Origin: Candidatus Bathyarchaeota archaeon
Lineage (GTDB): Archaea; Thermoproteota; Bathyarchaeia; TCS64
Assembly (NCBI GenBank): GCA_030593155.1
Contig: JAUVHT010000005.1
Span: forward strand, 1 to 16,286
Reading direction: 5' to 3'
DNA: 16,286 bases
A program made the position numbers and the translations under genes. This document shows positions 1-6,207 of the stretch, piece by piece; positions within the stretch are counted from its first letter, which is position 1, and every line of letters starts with the position of its first letter. The notes beneath the pieces are model-generated. The model did not search any database, was not told the DNA's origin, and was given only the letters and a program-made list of their open reading frames with translations.

Positions 1-789
1 ACGGGGTTCTCCGACGGAGCCACCAACATGGCCATCGACGAGGCCATCATGCAGTCCGTGGCCGGGAAAAAAGTTCCTCCCACTCTGAGGTTCTACGGCT
101 GGGACCCGCCCTGCGTGTCGGTCGGGTACGCTCAACCACTACATGGCGAGATCGACCTCGAAGTGTGTCGACGGAAAGGATACTCATGGGTGCGACGCCC
201 GACGGGTGGACGCGCGATCCTCCACATCGACGAGCTGACATACAGCGTCGTCGCCCCCCAGGGGGAGGCCCGAGTGGCGGGGGACATCCTGACATCGTAT
301 CGCAGGCTGAGCCTGGGACTGGTTGAAGGACTCCGATCCCTCAAAGGCGACGTCGTTCAAGCCGATCGCATGGAGCCCACAGGTCAGATCGAAAAATCCG
401 CCGCCTGTTTTGACGTACCTTCCCATTACGAGGTGATGGCGCTCGGGCGTAAACTGGTCGGCAGCGCCCAGGTCCGCAGAGAGGGAGTGGTCCTGCAGCA
501 CGGTGCGCTTCCGCTCAAGGGCGACGCATCACGCCTCGCCGACGTGCTGGACTTGCCGGAGCAGGACCGGCACAGGCTCCGGGGCAAGCTCCGTCAGAGG
601 GCTATAGCGTTGGATGAAGTTGTGGGCCGAATCGTACCCTTCGATGAAGCCGCCGAGGCTCTGGCCATGGGATTCGCAAAGGCCTTGAACCTAGATTTAG
701 AGCCGGGAGTTTTGTCCCCCTACGAGCGTGCCACGGCTGACCGTCTGAGGGCGCAGTATTCGGGTGACGAGTGGACATACAGCAAATAG
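1..789 (+). CDS. lipM: LipM-type octanoyltransferase (lipoate-protein ligase fold), 5' end cut off by window
   Basis: Probably transfers an octanoyl group to the lipoyl-domain lysine of GcvH or a 2-oxoacid dehydrogenase E2, the first step of lipoyl assembly. The frame is open from base 1 and reads TGFSDGATNMAIDEA, the usual N-terminal motif of the family, so the true start lies upstream and the ATG at 28 is internal. Numbering from that Met, the fold motifs are RFYGW (21-25), SVGY (31-34), RRPTGGRAILH (56-66), the lysine motif GRKLVGSAQ (140-148) and QHG (157-159). The block ACFDVPSHYE (126-135) places Cys127 where Bacillus subtilis LipM has its catalytic cysteine, and the resemblance to that protein, as I remember it, continues to the C-terminal DEW. 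This favours LipM over a lipoate ligase, which lacks the cysteine. It converges on a LipS-type gene with 27 nt between the stop codons. An LplA-like activity remains possible. Confidence 0.82.
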   Translation, partial: TGFSDGATNMAIDEAIMQSVAGKKVPPTLRFYGWDPPCVSVGYAQPLHGEIDLEVCRRKGYSWVRRPTGGRAILHIDELTYSVVAPQGEARVAGDILTSYRRLSLGLVEGLRSLKGDVVQADRMEPTGQIEKSAACFDVPSHYEVMALGRKLVGSAQVRREGVVLQHGALPLKGDASRLADVLDLPEQDRHRLRGKLRQRAIALDEVVGRIVPFDEAAEALAMGFAKALNLDLEPGVLSPYERATADRLRAQYSGDEWTYSK

Positions 790-816
790 AAGGCTCACGC
801 TCTGGCGGATTGAAAT

Positions 817-1818
817 TTACGCCCTTAATGCGCGATATTCGAGCTCCTCTGGAATAGAGCAGCAGCCGTCCAGATGCTTGATCTCGAATCCCTCCGCAGC
901 CGTGGCCATGACCGTCGTACTGGCGGGCAGAACCAGCCTGTCGGCTCCGGCACTGATCGCGAGCACCTCACCCCTTCCCTTTTCCACCCTGGAGCGCATG
1001 CATCCCACTGCGACACTGGATCTAGGTAACATCAGCCTGGTTGAGGCAACGACCTTCGCCAGGTCCTCGCTCGAAGGAGGGTCGACGGCCTCCATGGCGG
1101 TGTCCTGTGTGGGTATCAACCCCAGGATCACGATGATCTCCGGTTCGATCTCGCTGGCCACTTCGATGGCTCTCGCCTCGCCTCGAACCTCGCCGAAGTC
1201 GAGGCCCACGCAGATGTGGGGGACAACGTTGGCCACACCGGCATCCTTGAGGGCGTTCAGGGTCTCTGCGTAGTCCTCCACCGTCGCATCAAGGCCGTAG
1301 ACCCGTCTGATCGTCTCGTCGCTCCCCACCACGTCCACGGACACGATGTCCACGCCGGTGGAGGCGATCTCCTCCGCCTGCCTCGTATCCAGCAGCCCCG
1401 TGTGGACGTTGATGATGAGCCCCGTGTTCTCCTTCACCCAGCCGATTTCTCCGTAGAATCTCCCGAGGGGCACCCTCCCCTGGAGGTCAGAGCCCCCGCT
1501 CACTAGGACGCCCACGCCCCCTTCGGCCTCGTGGTTGATGCAGAACTCCTTCAGCTTCGAGGGTGCCTCGACCCCCCACATCCCCTCAAGATAGTGACCG
1601 CCGCAGTGCTTGCACCTCAACGCGCAGCTGGACCCCGTGATCGAGACGCTGGGGAAGCGGGGCTTGGGATAGTAGAAGCGGAGTTCTCTGCCTGATTGAC
1701 GGTCACGAAACTTGCCTGCGGTCACAAATAGTTCATCCGGAACCCCGTCTTGGTATAGTGTGGCCTCCACGTCTCTACGGGTCAACCGACCTTCTTTGAG
1801 GGCGTCTAAATCCAACAT
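817..1818 (-). CDS. LipS-type radical SAM protein (biotin-synthase-related), probable subunit of a two-protein lipoyl synthase
   Basis: A radical SAM enzyme of 333 residues. The [4Fe-4S]/SAM motif is Cys65-x3-Cys69-x2-Cys72 inside ITGSSCALRCKHCGGHYL, followed by a SAM-contact loop SGGSDLQG (107-114). Further cysteines lie in GCMRSR (Cys273) and DGCC (Cys319-320), typical of archaeal proteins long annotated as uncharacterised biotin-synthase homologues. Members of that group were shown in Thermococcus to act in pairs (LipS1 and LipS2) that insert two sulfurs into a protein-bound octanoyl chain. The adjacent LipM-type gene supports that role. The partner LipS subunit is not in this window. Which subunit this is, and the lipoyl role itself, are inferences; radical SAM membership is secure. 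The ATG at 1818 is preceded by a TATA-like box and a palindrome over the likely transcription start. Confidence 0.8.
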   Translation of the reverse strand: MLDLDALKEGRLTRRDVEATLYQDGVPDELFVTAGKFRDRQSGRELRFYYPKPRFPSVSITGSSCALRCKHCGGHYLEGMWGVEAPSKLKEFCINHEAEGGVGVLVSGGSDLQGRVPLGRFYGEIGWVKENTGLIINVHTGLLDTRQAEEIASTGVDIVSVDVVGSDETIRRVYGLDATVEDYAETLNALKDAGVANVVPHICVGLDFGEVRGEARAIEVASEIEPEIIVILGLIPTQDTAMEAVDPPSSEDLAKVVASTRLMLPRSSVAVGCMRSRVEKGRGEVLAISAGADRLVLPASTTVMATAAEGFEIKHLDGCCSIPEELEYRALRA

Positions 1819-1846
1819 GTTTTAACCTTTAACCCCAGCGACCTTT

Positions 1847-1864
1847 TCGTGGCGTAATCCACGA
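1847..1864. promoter_or_regulatory. Palindrome over the likely start of lipS transcription, possible operator
   Basis: TCGTGG and CCACGA form a perfect 6-bp inverted repeat around CGTAAT. It lies about 30 nt upstream of the LipS-type ATG and immediately downstream of the TATA-like box at 1871-1878. A protein bound here would block initiation, so an operator is plausible. A 6-bp repeat can arise by chance. Confidence 0.3.
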
Positions 1865-1870
1865 CCACGG

Positions 1871-1878
1871 GTTAAAAA
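1871..1878 (-). promoter_or_regulatory. TATA-like box for the LipS-type gene
   Basis: On the minus strand this reads TTTTTAAC. Initiation about 25 nt downstream would fall near 1848, giving a leader of roughly 30 nt. It is the best TATA candidate between this gene and its neighbour. Confidence 0.4.
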
Positions 1879-1990
1879 GGCTTTTTCGCCTGGAGGTGGC
1901 GCACGCTCGATTGCACGAATAGAGGTTATGTTACCTTCGAGACCCTGCAGAAAATGCCGGTGCACCGAGACTTAGTATGCTTGTCGGGGA

Positions 1991-2299
1991 TCACCCGCCC
2001 ACCAAGGAGTCGATGATGATACCCAGTTCGGAGGTGATCCTGACCATCCGTGTATCCATGACGAGGATGATCTCCAGGGTCCTCTTCCTCCGGTCGTTGA
2101 TGTTCCTGCAGGACACACAGTCAGGATGTCTGCCGGTGAACCCCTTGCACTCAAGCAAGTAGTCGAGTCTCACAATCAACTCATCTGTCAGAGATGTCCT
2201 CTCGGTGTAATTGTCGCATTCGACGATCTTCCTCATCAACGATCTGATGTCTCGCTCCTCTTCCAGATAATAAGGACAAACAACGTTCACCAATTCCAT
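1991..2299 (-). CDS. Small five-cysteine protein, function unknown
   Basis: I do not recognise this 102-residue protein as a named family. It is mostly helical in character, with cysteines at 8 (VVCPYY), 28 (VECDN), 51 (LECKGF) and a CVSC pair at 61 and 64 (HPDCVSCRN), which suggests a metal-binding site around residues 51-64. The basic stretch NDRRKRT follows. The frame opens further upstream with TTG, GTG, GTG codons, but the ATG at 2299 is preferred because GGTGGTG immediately before it can serve as a ribosome binding site. Codon use and the absence of an equally good overlapping frame support a real gene. It stands alone downstream of a long AT-rich stretch. Confidence 0.62.
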   Translation of the reverse strand: MELVNVVCPYYLEEERDIRSLMRKIVECDNYTERTSLTDELIVRLDYLLECKGFTGRHPDCVSCRNINDRRKRTLEIILVMDTRMVRITSELGIIIDSLVGG

Positions 2300-2516
2300 T
2301 CCGCACACCACCAAGACAACACTGAACCCCGTTCGTCAGACGCCTTTCATCGAAAACATACGATGAGAGTGTAGTACGCACGAGCAGACACTGGTACGAC
2401 CGTGTGAACTGAAGGCGCTGCGGGCACGGGGGGGCGCCCCGATGAGAGTTGATTATTTCCATGTTTTATTCGAAAATAGACTAGAACTGACACATATAAT
2501 ACCCGTAGAAACACGA

Positions 2517-2614
2517 TTCATTATCGAGTATAATGAAGATATTTCGGTATTTCATTAAGAAACGAGGTTTCTTATCTAATTCCCTGGGTAGAATAGCGAA
2601 AAACGTAGTTTTTC
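2517..2614. repeat. Cluster of four inverted repeats, two mutually exclusive
   Basis: Four perfect or near-perfect inverted repeats sit within 98 nt. TTCATTAT (2517-2524) pairs with ATAATGAA (2530-2537). TAATGAA (2531-2537) can instead pair with TTCATTA (2551-2557), the stem extended by ATA/TAT with one bulged G. TAAGAAAC (2556-2563) pairs with GTTTCTTA (2567-2574), and GAAAAAC (2598-2604) with GTTTTTC (2608-2614), each around a 3-nt centre. The first two compete for the same arm. They may be switching RNA structure or a set of protein-binding sites. Confidence 0.6.
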
Positions 2615-2808
2615 CAAATAATCGTCATTTTTTCGTTCGGTATCATCTGTGGAAAATTCATTCAAAGGAACCACGCCGTGGACCAATATTCAGAGAGCAT
2701 GGAACGGGGTGACGAGGCCCTCAAGTCGTCATGTTTAGATTGTGCAAGGAACCCCCAAGCGGAGGGTGCGTCACGCTTAAACTAATGTTCCACGATTCTT
2801 CATGATCT

Positions 2809-2862
2809 GGGCGATCAGCAACGGTGGCCTCAGCTTAACTCTGATCGGTCATCAATTCGCCC
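2809..2862. repeat. Overlapping inverted repeats upstream of the HtpX-like gene
   Basis: CGATCAG (2812-2818) is complementary to CTGATCG (2841-2847), and GGGCGA (2809-2814) to TCGCCC (2857-2862). The left arms share CGA, so both stems cannot form fully at once. No open frame covers them. They could belong to an untranslated RNA or be chance. Confidence 0.35.
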
Positions 2863-2990
2863 TAATGCCTTCACATCATCGGCCAAATCCTACCAACACC
2901 CAGGCCCCTAAATATGTTGCTATAGACGAGATACAACCCGGAGAGTCACAACAGATATGTATCCTCTGTGCATAGTTCCCCCGGACATTC

Positions 2991-4013
2991 ATGTGGCGAC
3001 TCAACGCCAGGCTCCGCCCCGCCATGGCCCTCCATTTCGCATCCCACTTCGCACTCTTCTTCGTCGCCTCGTGGCTCCTCCTCTCGCTCGTCCTTGGATT
3101 TGACCCCCTAACGGTCTCGGCGGCCGCCTTCCTGCTGACGGTGGCCTCCATGGCTATCGAGTGGCTTACGGGGCCAAATCTGGTGACATCCCTCCTCAGG
3201 CCCAGATGGCTGGAGAGAAAGGATGACCTGGTCCTCTGGTCTCTCGTTCAAGGAGAGGCGTCGAGAGCAGGCGTCAAGATAGGGAAAATCGGGATCGTCG
3301 AAGAGGACTCCCCCAACGCCATGATCGTTGCCTCCCCCACGGGCCAGCCCGCGCTGGTGTTCACTCGAGGCCTGCTCTACGGCCTGACCTACCGGGAGGT
3401 TAGATCGGCATCCGCATACCTGATGGGGGCGTCCAAATCGGGGTTCCTCGGCGCGTCGACCACATACTCGGGACTCTTGACGATCTCGTACAAGTTCACG
3501 GCGGGATACATCGAGAGCCAGGTCAAGGGCCGGAAAGGAAACATATACGAGATCATCCTCGCGGCCCTGGGCTACTGTATCTATGGTCTGGCCGCTCCTC
3601 TGAGCGTCATGGCGAGCAAACCCATGTCCCTGTACAGCGACGAGTACAGCATCACCCAGGACCCGGCGAGCTTCCTCACAATGTTGCTCAAAGTGGCTGA
3701 CGGAACATCTGGGAGACCCGAAGGTCCCAGCCGCACCCGTTTCACGCCCCTCAAGGGCCTCATGCTCCTCGACCCCACCATCGCATTAAGAGATTCGGAG
3801 GGGCTGGTGAGAACCGCCCAGAGCTACGGGATAGACGTGTCCCGCCTGATTGGAGTCCCTGCGAAGACAAACGGAAGAAAAGAGGAGATAGAGTTCCATG
3901 GCTTCGAGAGGTTCTGGAGCCAGCCCAACCTCATAGACCGGTTCAGGCACGCCGTCAGCCTCGGGAAGAAGGTGGAGACCCCCATCAAGGTAGGCCTGAC
4001 TTGGATCGAGTAG
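2991..4013 (+). CDS. HtpX-like (peptidase M48 family) membrane protein without the zinc-binding motif
   Basis: A 340-residue membrane protein whose layout follows HtpX: two N-terminal transmembrane segments (about 17-36 and 41-60), a cytoplasmic segment with SPNAMIVASPTGQPALVFTRGL (108-128, matching the family's PNA...V..T.GLL block), a third hydrophobic segment (about 185-207), then a region with ITQDPASFLTMLLKVAD (221-237) that matches the helix after the family's second metal site. The expected HExxH after LTYREVRSA is replaced by AYLMGAS (142-148), and the downstream glutamate-containing ligand motif reads SDEYSI, without the usual REYxAD pattern. It therefore probably cannot bind catalytic zinc and may be a pseudoprotease with a binding or quality-control role. 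The ATG at 2991 has no clear ribosome binding site. Its stop lies 6 nt from that of the convergent Hsp20 gene. HtpX relationship is by motif order only. Confidence 0.68.
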   Translation: MWRLNARLRPAMALHFASHFALFFVASWLLLSLVLGFDPLTVSAAAFLLTVASMAIEWLTGPNLVTSLLRPRWLERKDDLVLWSLVQGEASRAGVKIGKIGIVEEDSPNAMIVASPTGQPALVFTRGLLYGLTYREVRSASAYLMGASKSGFLGASTTYSGLLTISYKFTAGYIESQVKGRKGNIYEIILAALGYCIYGLAAPLSVMASKPMSLYSDEYSITQDPASFLTMLLKVADGTSGRPEGPSRTRFTPLKGLMLLDPTIALRDSEGLVRTAQSYGIDVSRLIGVPAKTNGRKEEIEFHGFERFWSQPNLIDRFRHAVSLGKKVETPIKVGLTWIE

Positions 4014-4019
4014 ATCGCA

Positions 4020-4610
4020 CTAGCCTATCTTTATCTGGGTGCCCCTGCCCGTCCGCTTCTTCATGGTCAGGACCGTCTCCAGCACCCCGTTCTTGTAGGT
4101 GGACACAGCGGACTTTTCATCGATCTCAAAAGGAAGCTCCAGCTCCTTGCGATACCTATGATCCGGCGTGTCGACGTCGATGGTGAGGGCGTCCCTCGTG
4201 ACGTAGAGCCTGATGTCCTCCTTCTCGACTCCCGGCAGCTCCGCCACGACCTTGAGTTTATCGTCCTCCTCGATGATGTCGATCAGAGGCTCCCTCCGGT
4301 CCTGGAGGTTGAGTGGAGGCGCCCCCTCCCTGCCCGGGCCCGGCTTGATGTTGCCGAACTCCCTGATGACGGGCTTCCCGTCCGGGCCGATCTTGACGGA
4401 GTAGCCGTAGACGAAGGGGCCGTACTCCCTCTTCACCGAGCCGTCGGGGAGGCGCCTCACCCTGACCATGTCCCGGGGCATAACGTTCTCCATGTCCCTG
4501 AAGGCCTCGGCCATCTCCTTCTCCATCTCCTCCATCAGACGATCTATCTCGGGGAAGAAGAACCCCCGTCGCTCCCTAAACCTCTTGATCCAATCGTCCC
4601 AGAATGACAT
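4020..4610 (-). CDS. hsp20: Hsp20/alpha-crystallin family small heat-shock protein
   Basis: An ATP-independent holdase chaperone of 196 residues, likely cytoplasmic and oligomeric. The alpha-crystallin domain fills roughly the last 90 residues: EPLIDIIEEDDKLKVVAELPGV, a beta-strand region DALTIDVDT, the signature YKNGVLETVL and a C-terminal IxI motif (QIKIG) used in oligomer assembly. The N-terminal arm is long, aromatic at the start (MSFWDDWIKRF) and rich in Glu/Met (EEMEKEMAEAFRDM). The ATG at 4610 is chosen over the upstream one at 4685 because a TATA-like box lies 34-40 nt before it and the extra 25 residues do not resemble the family. It is transcribed divergently from the 90-residue gene. 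Confidence 0.92.
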   Translation of the reverse strand: MSFWDDWIKRFRERRGFFFPEIDRLMEEMEKEMAEAFRDMENVMPRDMVRVRRLPDGSVKREYGPFVYGYSVKIGPDGKPVIREFGNIKPGPGREGAPPLNLQDRREPLIDIIEEDDKLKVVAELPGVEKEDIRLYVTRDALTIDVDTPDHRYRKELELPFEIDEKSAVSTYKNGVLETVLTMKKRTGRGTQIKIG

Positions 4611-4643
4611 TTCACAACCAACCAGATCAGGTGAACAGCCTTT

Positions 4644-4650
4644 CTTAAAT
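4644..4650 (-). promoter_or_regulatory. TATA box of the Hsp20 gene
   Basis: The minus strand reads ATTTAAG, centred about 37 nt before the ATG at 4610, so the transcript should carry a leader of only about 10 nt. Confidence 0.5.
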
Positions 4651-4668
4651 GTTGGCCGTGGGAAAGGG

Positions 4669-4675
4669 TAAATAT
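4669..4675 (+). promoter_or_regulatory. TATA box of a leaderless gene
   Basis: TAAATAT is centred 23 nt upstream of the GTG at 4695, the spacing expected when transcription begins at the start codon. It supports the GTG as the true start. It lies back to back with the Hsp20 promoter. Confidence 0.55.
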
Positions 4676-4694
4676 CCACGGGCATCAGAGTATA

Positions 4695-4967
4695 GTGATC
4701 GATTTGTCGAAGCTACCAAGGGATGCCCTCGTGGGCAGTGTGGATCTGGATTTCAAGGAGGTCGAGGAGAACTGGAACACTTACGCGTTGAGCGACGGGA
4801 CGACCCTCAAGGTGAAGCTCGTCCTCCGGGGCGTTAAGAGGCTGAAGAGGTTCGAGCCAGACGGAGCGCCCATCTATGTCATCAACTCCATCAACGTCGT
4901 GCGAGCCGTCGACATACCTGAAGAGATCAAGGCCAAGCCTAAAGAGTCGGAGATGCCCCCCGTCTGA
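4695..4967 (+). CDS. Conserved-looking 90-residue archaeal protein, function unknown
   Basis: A small soluble protein with no transmembrane segment or cysteine. It looks mostly beta: VGSVDLDFKEVEENWNTYAL, then SDGTTLKVKLVLRGVKRLKR, then APIYVINSINVVRAVDIP, and a charged tail. The style resembles short conserved archaeal hypotheticals, but I cannot assign a function. The start is GTG at 4695; no ATG is available in frame near the N-terminus, and the TATA box 23 nt upstream predicts a leaderless mRNA. It shares an 84-nt divergent promoter region with Hsp20, which might imply joint stress regulation, though this is only positional. Confidence 0.75.
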   Translation: MIDLSKLPRDALVGSVDLDFKEVEENWNTYALSDGTTLKVKLVLRGVKRLKRFEPDGAPIYVINSINVVRAVDIPEEIKAKPKESEMPPV

Positions 4968-5023
4968 GCTTCCCTGAACGAAGAAACGAGAAGACTCGCC
5001 TCGTCACGTACACCCGATGTTCC

Positions 5024-5041
5024 GTGCAGATGGTTCTGCAC
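5024..5041. repeat. Hairpin between convergent genes
   Basis: GTGCAGA and TCTGCAC form a perfect 7-bp stem around TGGT. It lies between the stop codons of the 90-residue gene and thymidylate synthase. No long T-run follows on either strand, so an archaeal terminator role is uncertain. Confidence 0.4.
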
Positions 5042-5060
5042 AATATATTTCGGGTGAGAA

Positions 5061-5768
5061 TTAATCCGTCTTTTTCTCGTGAATTTTTCTTCGGGAGTCC
5101 TCTCCAGGTTTCACCAGTTCCTTGATGTGTTCGTAGAGCCTTTCGTAGATGTGGCAATTCTTGGAATGGAAGATTAGTTTGCCCGTCTGGATGTCGAGGC
5201 CTCCCCGTGCGTTGATCTCGGACACCAGTGCCTCGTTGAAGATCTGGATCCCAGCTATGTTGGAGGGTAGCCCCGTGTACGCGTCCCAGGATCTGAAGTA
5301 ACACGTCAGGTTCAGCTTGTTATCCAATATCTCAGTATCGATCAGGCTGAGACAGGGGGGCTCGTGCTTTTGGTCTTTCAACCATTTCTTGATGTCCTCG
5401 GGCAGACGGATCACCATCGTTATCTGCCTGTCTCTCGGCTCCTCGAGGAATCTGCGTACGGCGTAATCCACCTGATCGATGGGCTCCCTCAGCCTGCTGC
5501 CATAAGTATATGTCTCATCCTCGATGACCCCCGACCACAGGTACTTCAGGGCGTAGAAGTTCACATACTTCATGTCCGTCGGGGCCTTGTCCGCTATGAG
5601 AGGCCGGTTCTCCGGATGTTGAATCTCGATGCTCAGGTTCAATTTTCGCGTCGATGAAGGCTCCGAGCCATACGCGACCTCGAAGACATCGCCTTGATGC
5701 CATATCGCGTTCAAAGCTTTGTACCAGGCATCCGGACAATCAAAAGCCTCGATGGAGACATACCTCAT
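5061..5768 (-). CDS. thyA: Thymidylate synthase, short archaeal ThyA type
   Basis: Methylates dUMP to dTMP with methylene-folate or an archaeal pterin analogue. At 235 residues it is the short archaeal form, without the bacterial small domain. Visible motifs are YTYGSRLR (87-94), the nucleophile Cys139 in PPCLSLID, the substrate-binding block CYFRSWDAYTGLPSNIAGIQ (156-175; Arg159, Ser160, Asp162, Asn170 matching the family RSxD and N positions), and CHIYERL (205-211), with the His-x-Tyr that contacts the dUMP sugar. The ATG at 5768 follows AGGGATCG at a usable distance and a TATA box at 5808-5814. The N-terminus is divergent from bacterial ThyA, as in other archaeal members. Confidence 0.9.
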   Translation of the reverse strand: MRYVSIEAFDCPDAWYKALNAIWHQGDVFEVAYGSEPSSTRKLNLSIEIQHPENRPLIADKAPTDMKYVNFYALKYLWSGVIEDETYTYGSRLREPIDQVDYAVRRFLEEPRDRQITMVIRLPEDIKKWLKDQKHEPPCLSLIDTEILDNKLNLTCYFRSWDAYTGLPSNIAGIQIFNEALVSEINARGGLDIQTGKLIFHSKNCHIYERLYEHIKELVKPGEDSRRKIHEKKTD

Positions 5769-5807
5769 TTTATCGATCCCTTGCTTATCTATAGCAGCGG
5801 CACCACG

Positions 5808-5814
5808 TTTATAT
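5808..5814 (-). promoter_or_regulatory. TATA box of thyA
   Basis: The minus strand reads ATATAAA, inside GATATAAACG, about 43 nt before the ATG at 5768. The predicted leader is about 17 nt and contains a purine-rich ribosome binding site. Confidence 0.55.
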
Positions 5815-5889
5815 CAATTCCTAGACAACCGGATTGAACGAAAATTTCTTCGGCCAAGAGGCTCTGGAAACCTGAACGTATCGAAGGGG

Positions 5890-6144
5890 TCAAACTTCGT
5901 AGGCTATGACCCTGCCCGTGGCTGGATCTATCTGGAACTTGAAGTGGACGCTCTCCTTACCGAACCAACCCTTCTTGACGATGACATCCCCCTCCACCTC
6001 CCAGATGTCCTTCTGGGACCCCGGCGTGTACCAGGCCCGGGAGAAAGAGACCTCCTTTATCTTGTTGGATCCGAACTGGGATGCCAGATACCTCCTGGCG
6101 GCGGCCTGGGCGCTGCCCGCGTCCCCGACCCTGATGTTTGACAT
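5890..6144 (-). CDS. 84-residue small protein, PepSY-like pattern, function unknown
   Basis: The protein opens with a helix (SAQAAARRYLASQF), followed by beta strands ending in DIWEVEGDVIVKK (46-58) and HFKFQIDPATGRVIAYEV (67-84). A helix, then W-x-V-E-G, then a strand ending in I-D-x-x-T-G-x-V-I is the pattern seen in PepSY-like and related small alpha/beta domains. No signal peptide or membrane segment is visible, so it is probably cytoplasmic. It lies upstream of thyA on the same strand, 121 nt away with its own thyA promoter between them, so co-transcription is doubtful. The ATG at 6144 is the only reasonable start. The fold is an inference from the pattern. Confidence 0.72.
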   Translation of the reverse strand: MSNIRVGDAGSAQAAARRYLASQFGSNKIKEVSFSRAWYTPGSQKDIWEVEGDVIVKKGWFGKESVHFKFQIDPATGRVIAYEV

Positions 6145-6207
6145 GGCTTCTCAACGATGAAAGCGTATTCAGGATATTTGAAAGACGCGGTCCCTCCTCG
6201 GTCAGCA

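Larger units (their letters stand above)
2300..2990. other. Long intergenic stretch without a convincing gene
   Basis: This 691-nt gap separates two divergent genes. The centre (about 2450-2660) is markedly AT-rich and holds the inverted-repeat cluster at 2517-2614. The right part holds another inverted repeat at 2809-2862. Only very short frames exist, such as a 28-codon frame at 2699-2785 with a CxxC. No tRNA arms, box C/D motifs or transposon ends were seen. It may contain regulatory DNA or a non-coding RNA. Confidence 0.6.

Noticed and set aside
764..1273. 169-codon plus-strand frame antisense to the LipS-type gene
   Set aside because: It mirrors the codon structure of a secure radical SAM gene and has no family motif.
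2678..2785. Short frame starting at GTG 2678 or ATG 2699 that encodes a CLDC motif
   Set aside because: It is only 28-35 codons, has no clear ribosome binding site or promoter and could be chance in a 690-nt gap.
4158..4607. 149-codon frame antisense to Hsp20
   Set aside because: Rich in Leu, Pro, His and Arg as expected from the shadow of a GC-rich gene; Hsp20 motifs on the other strand are decisive.
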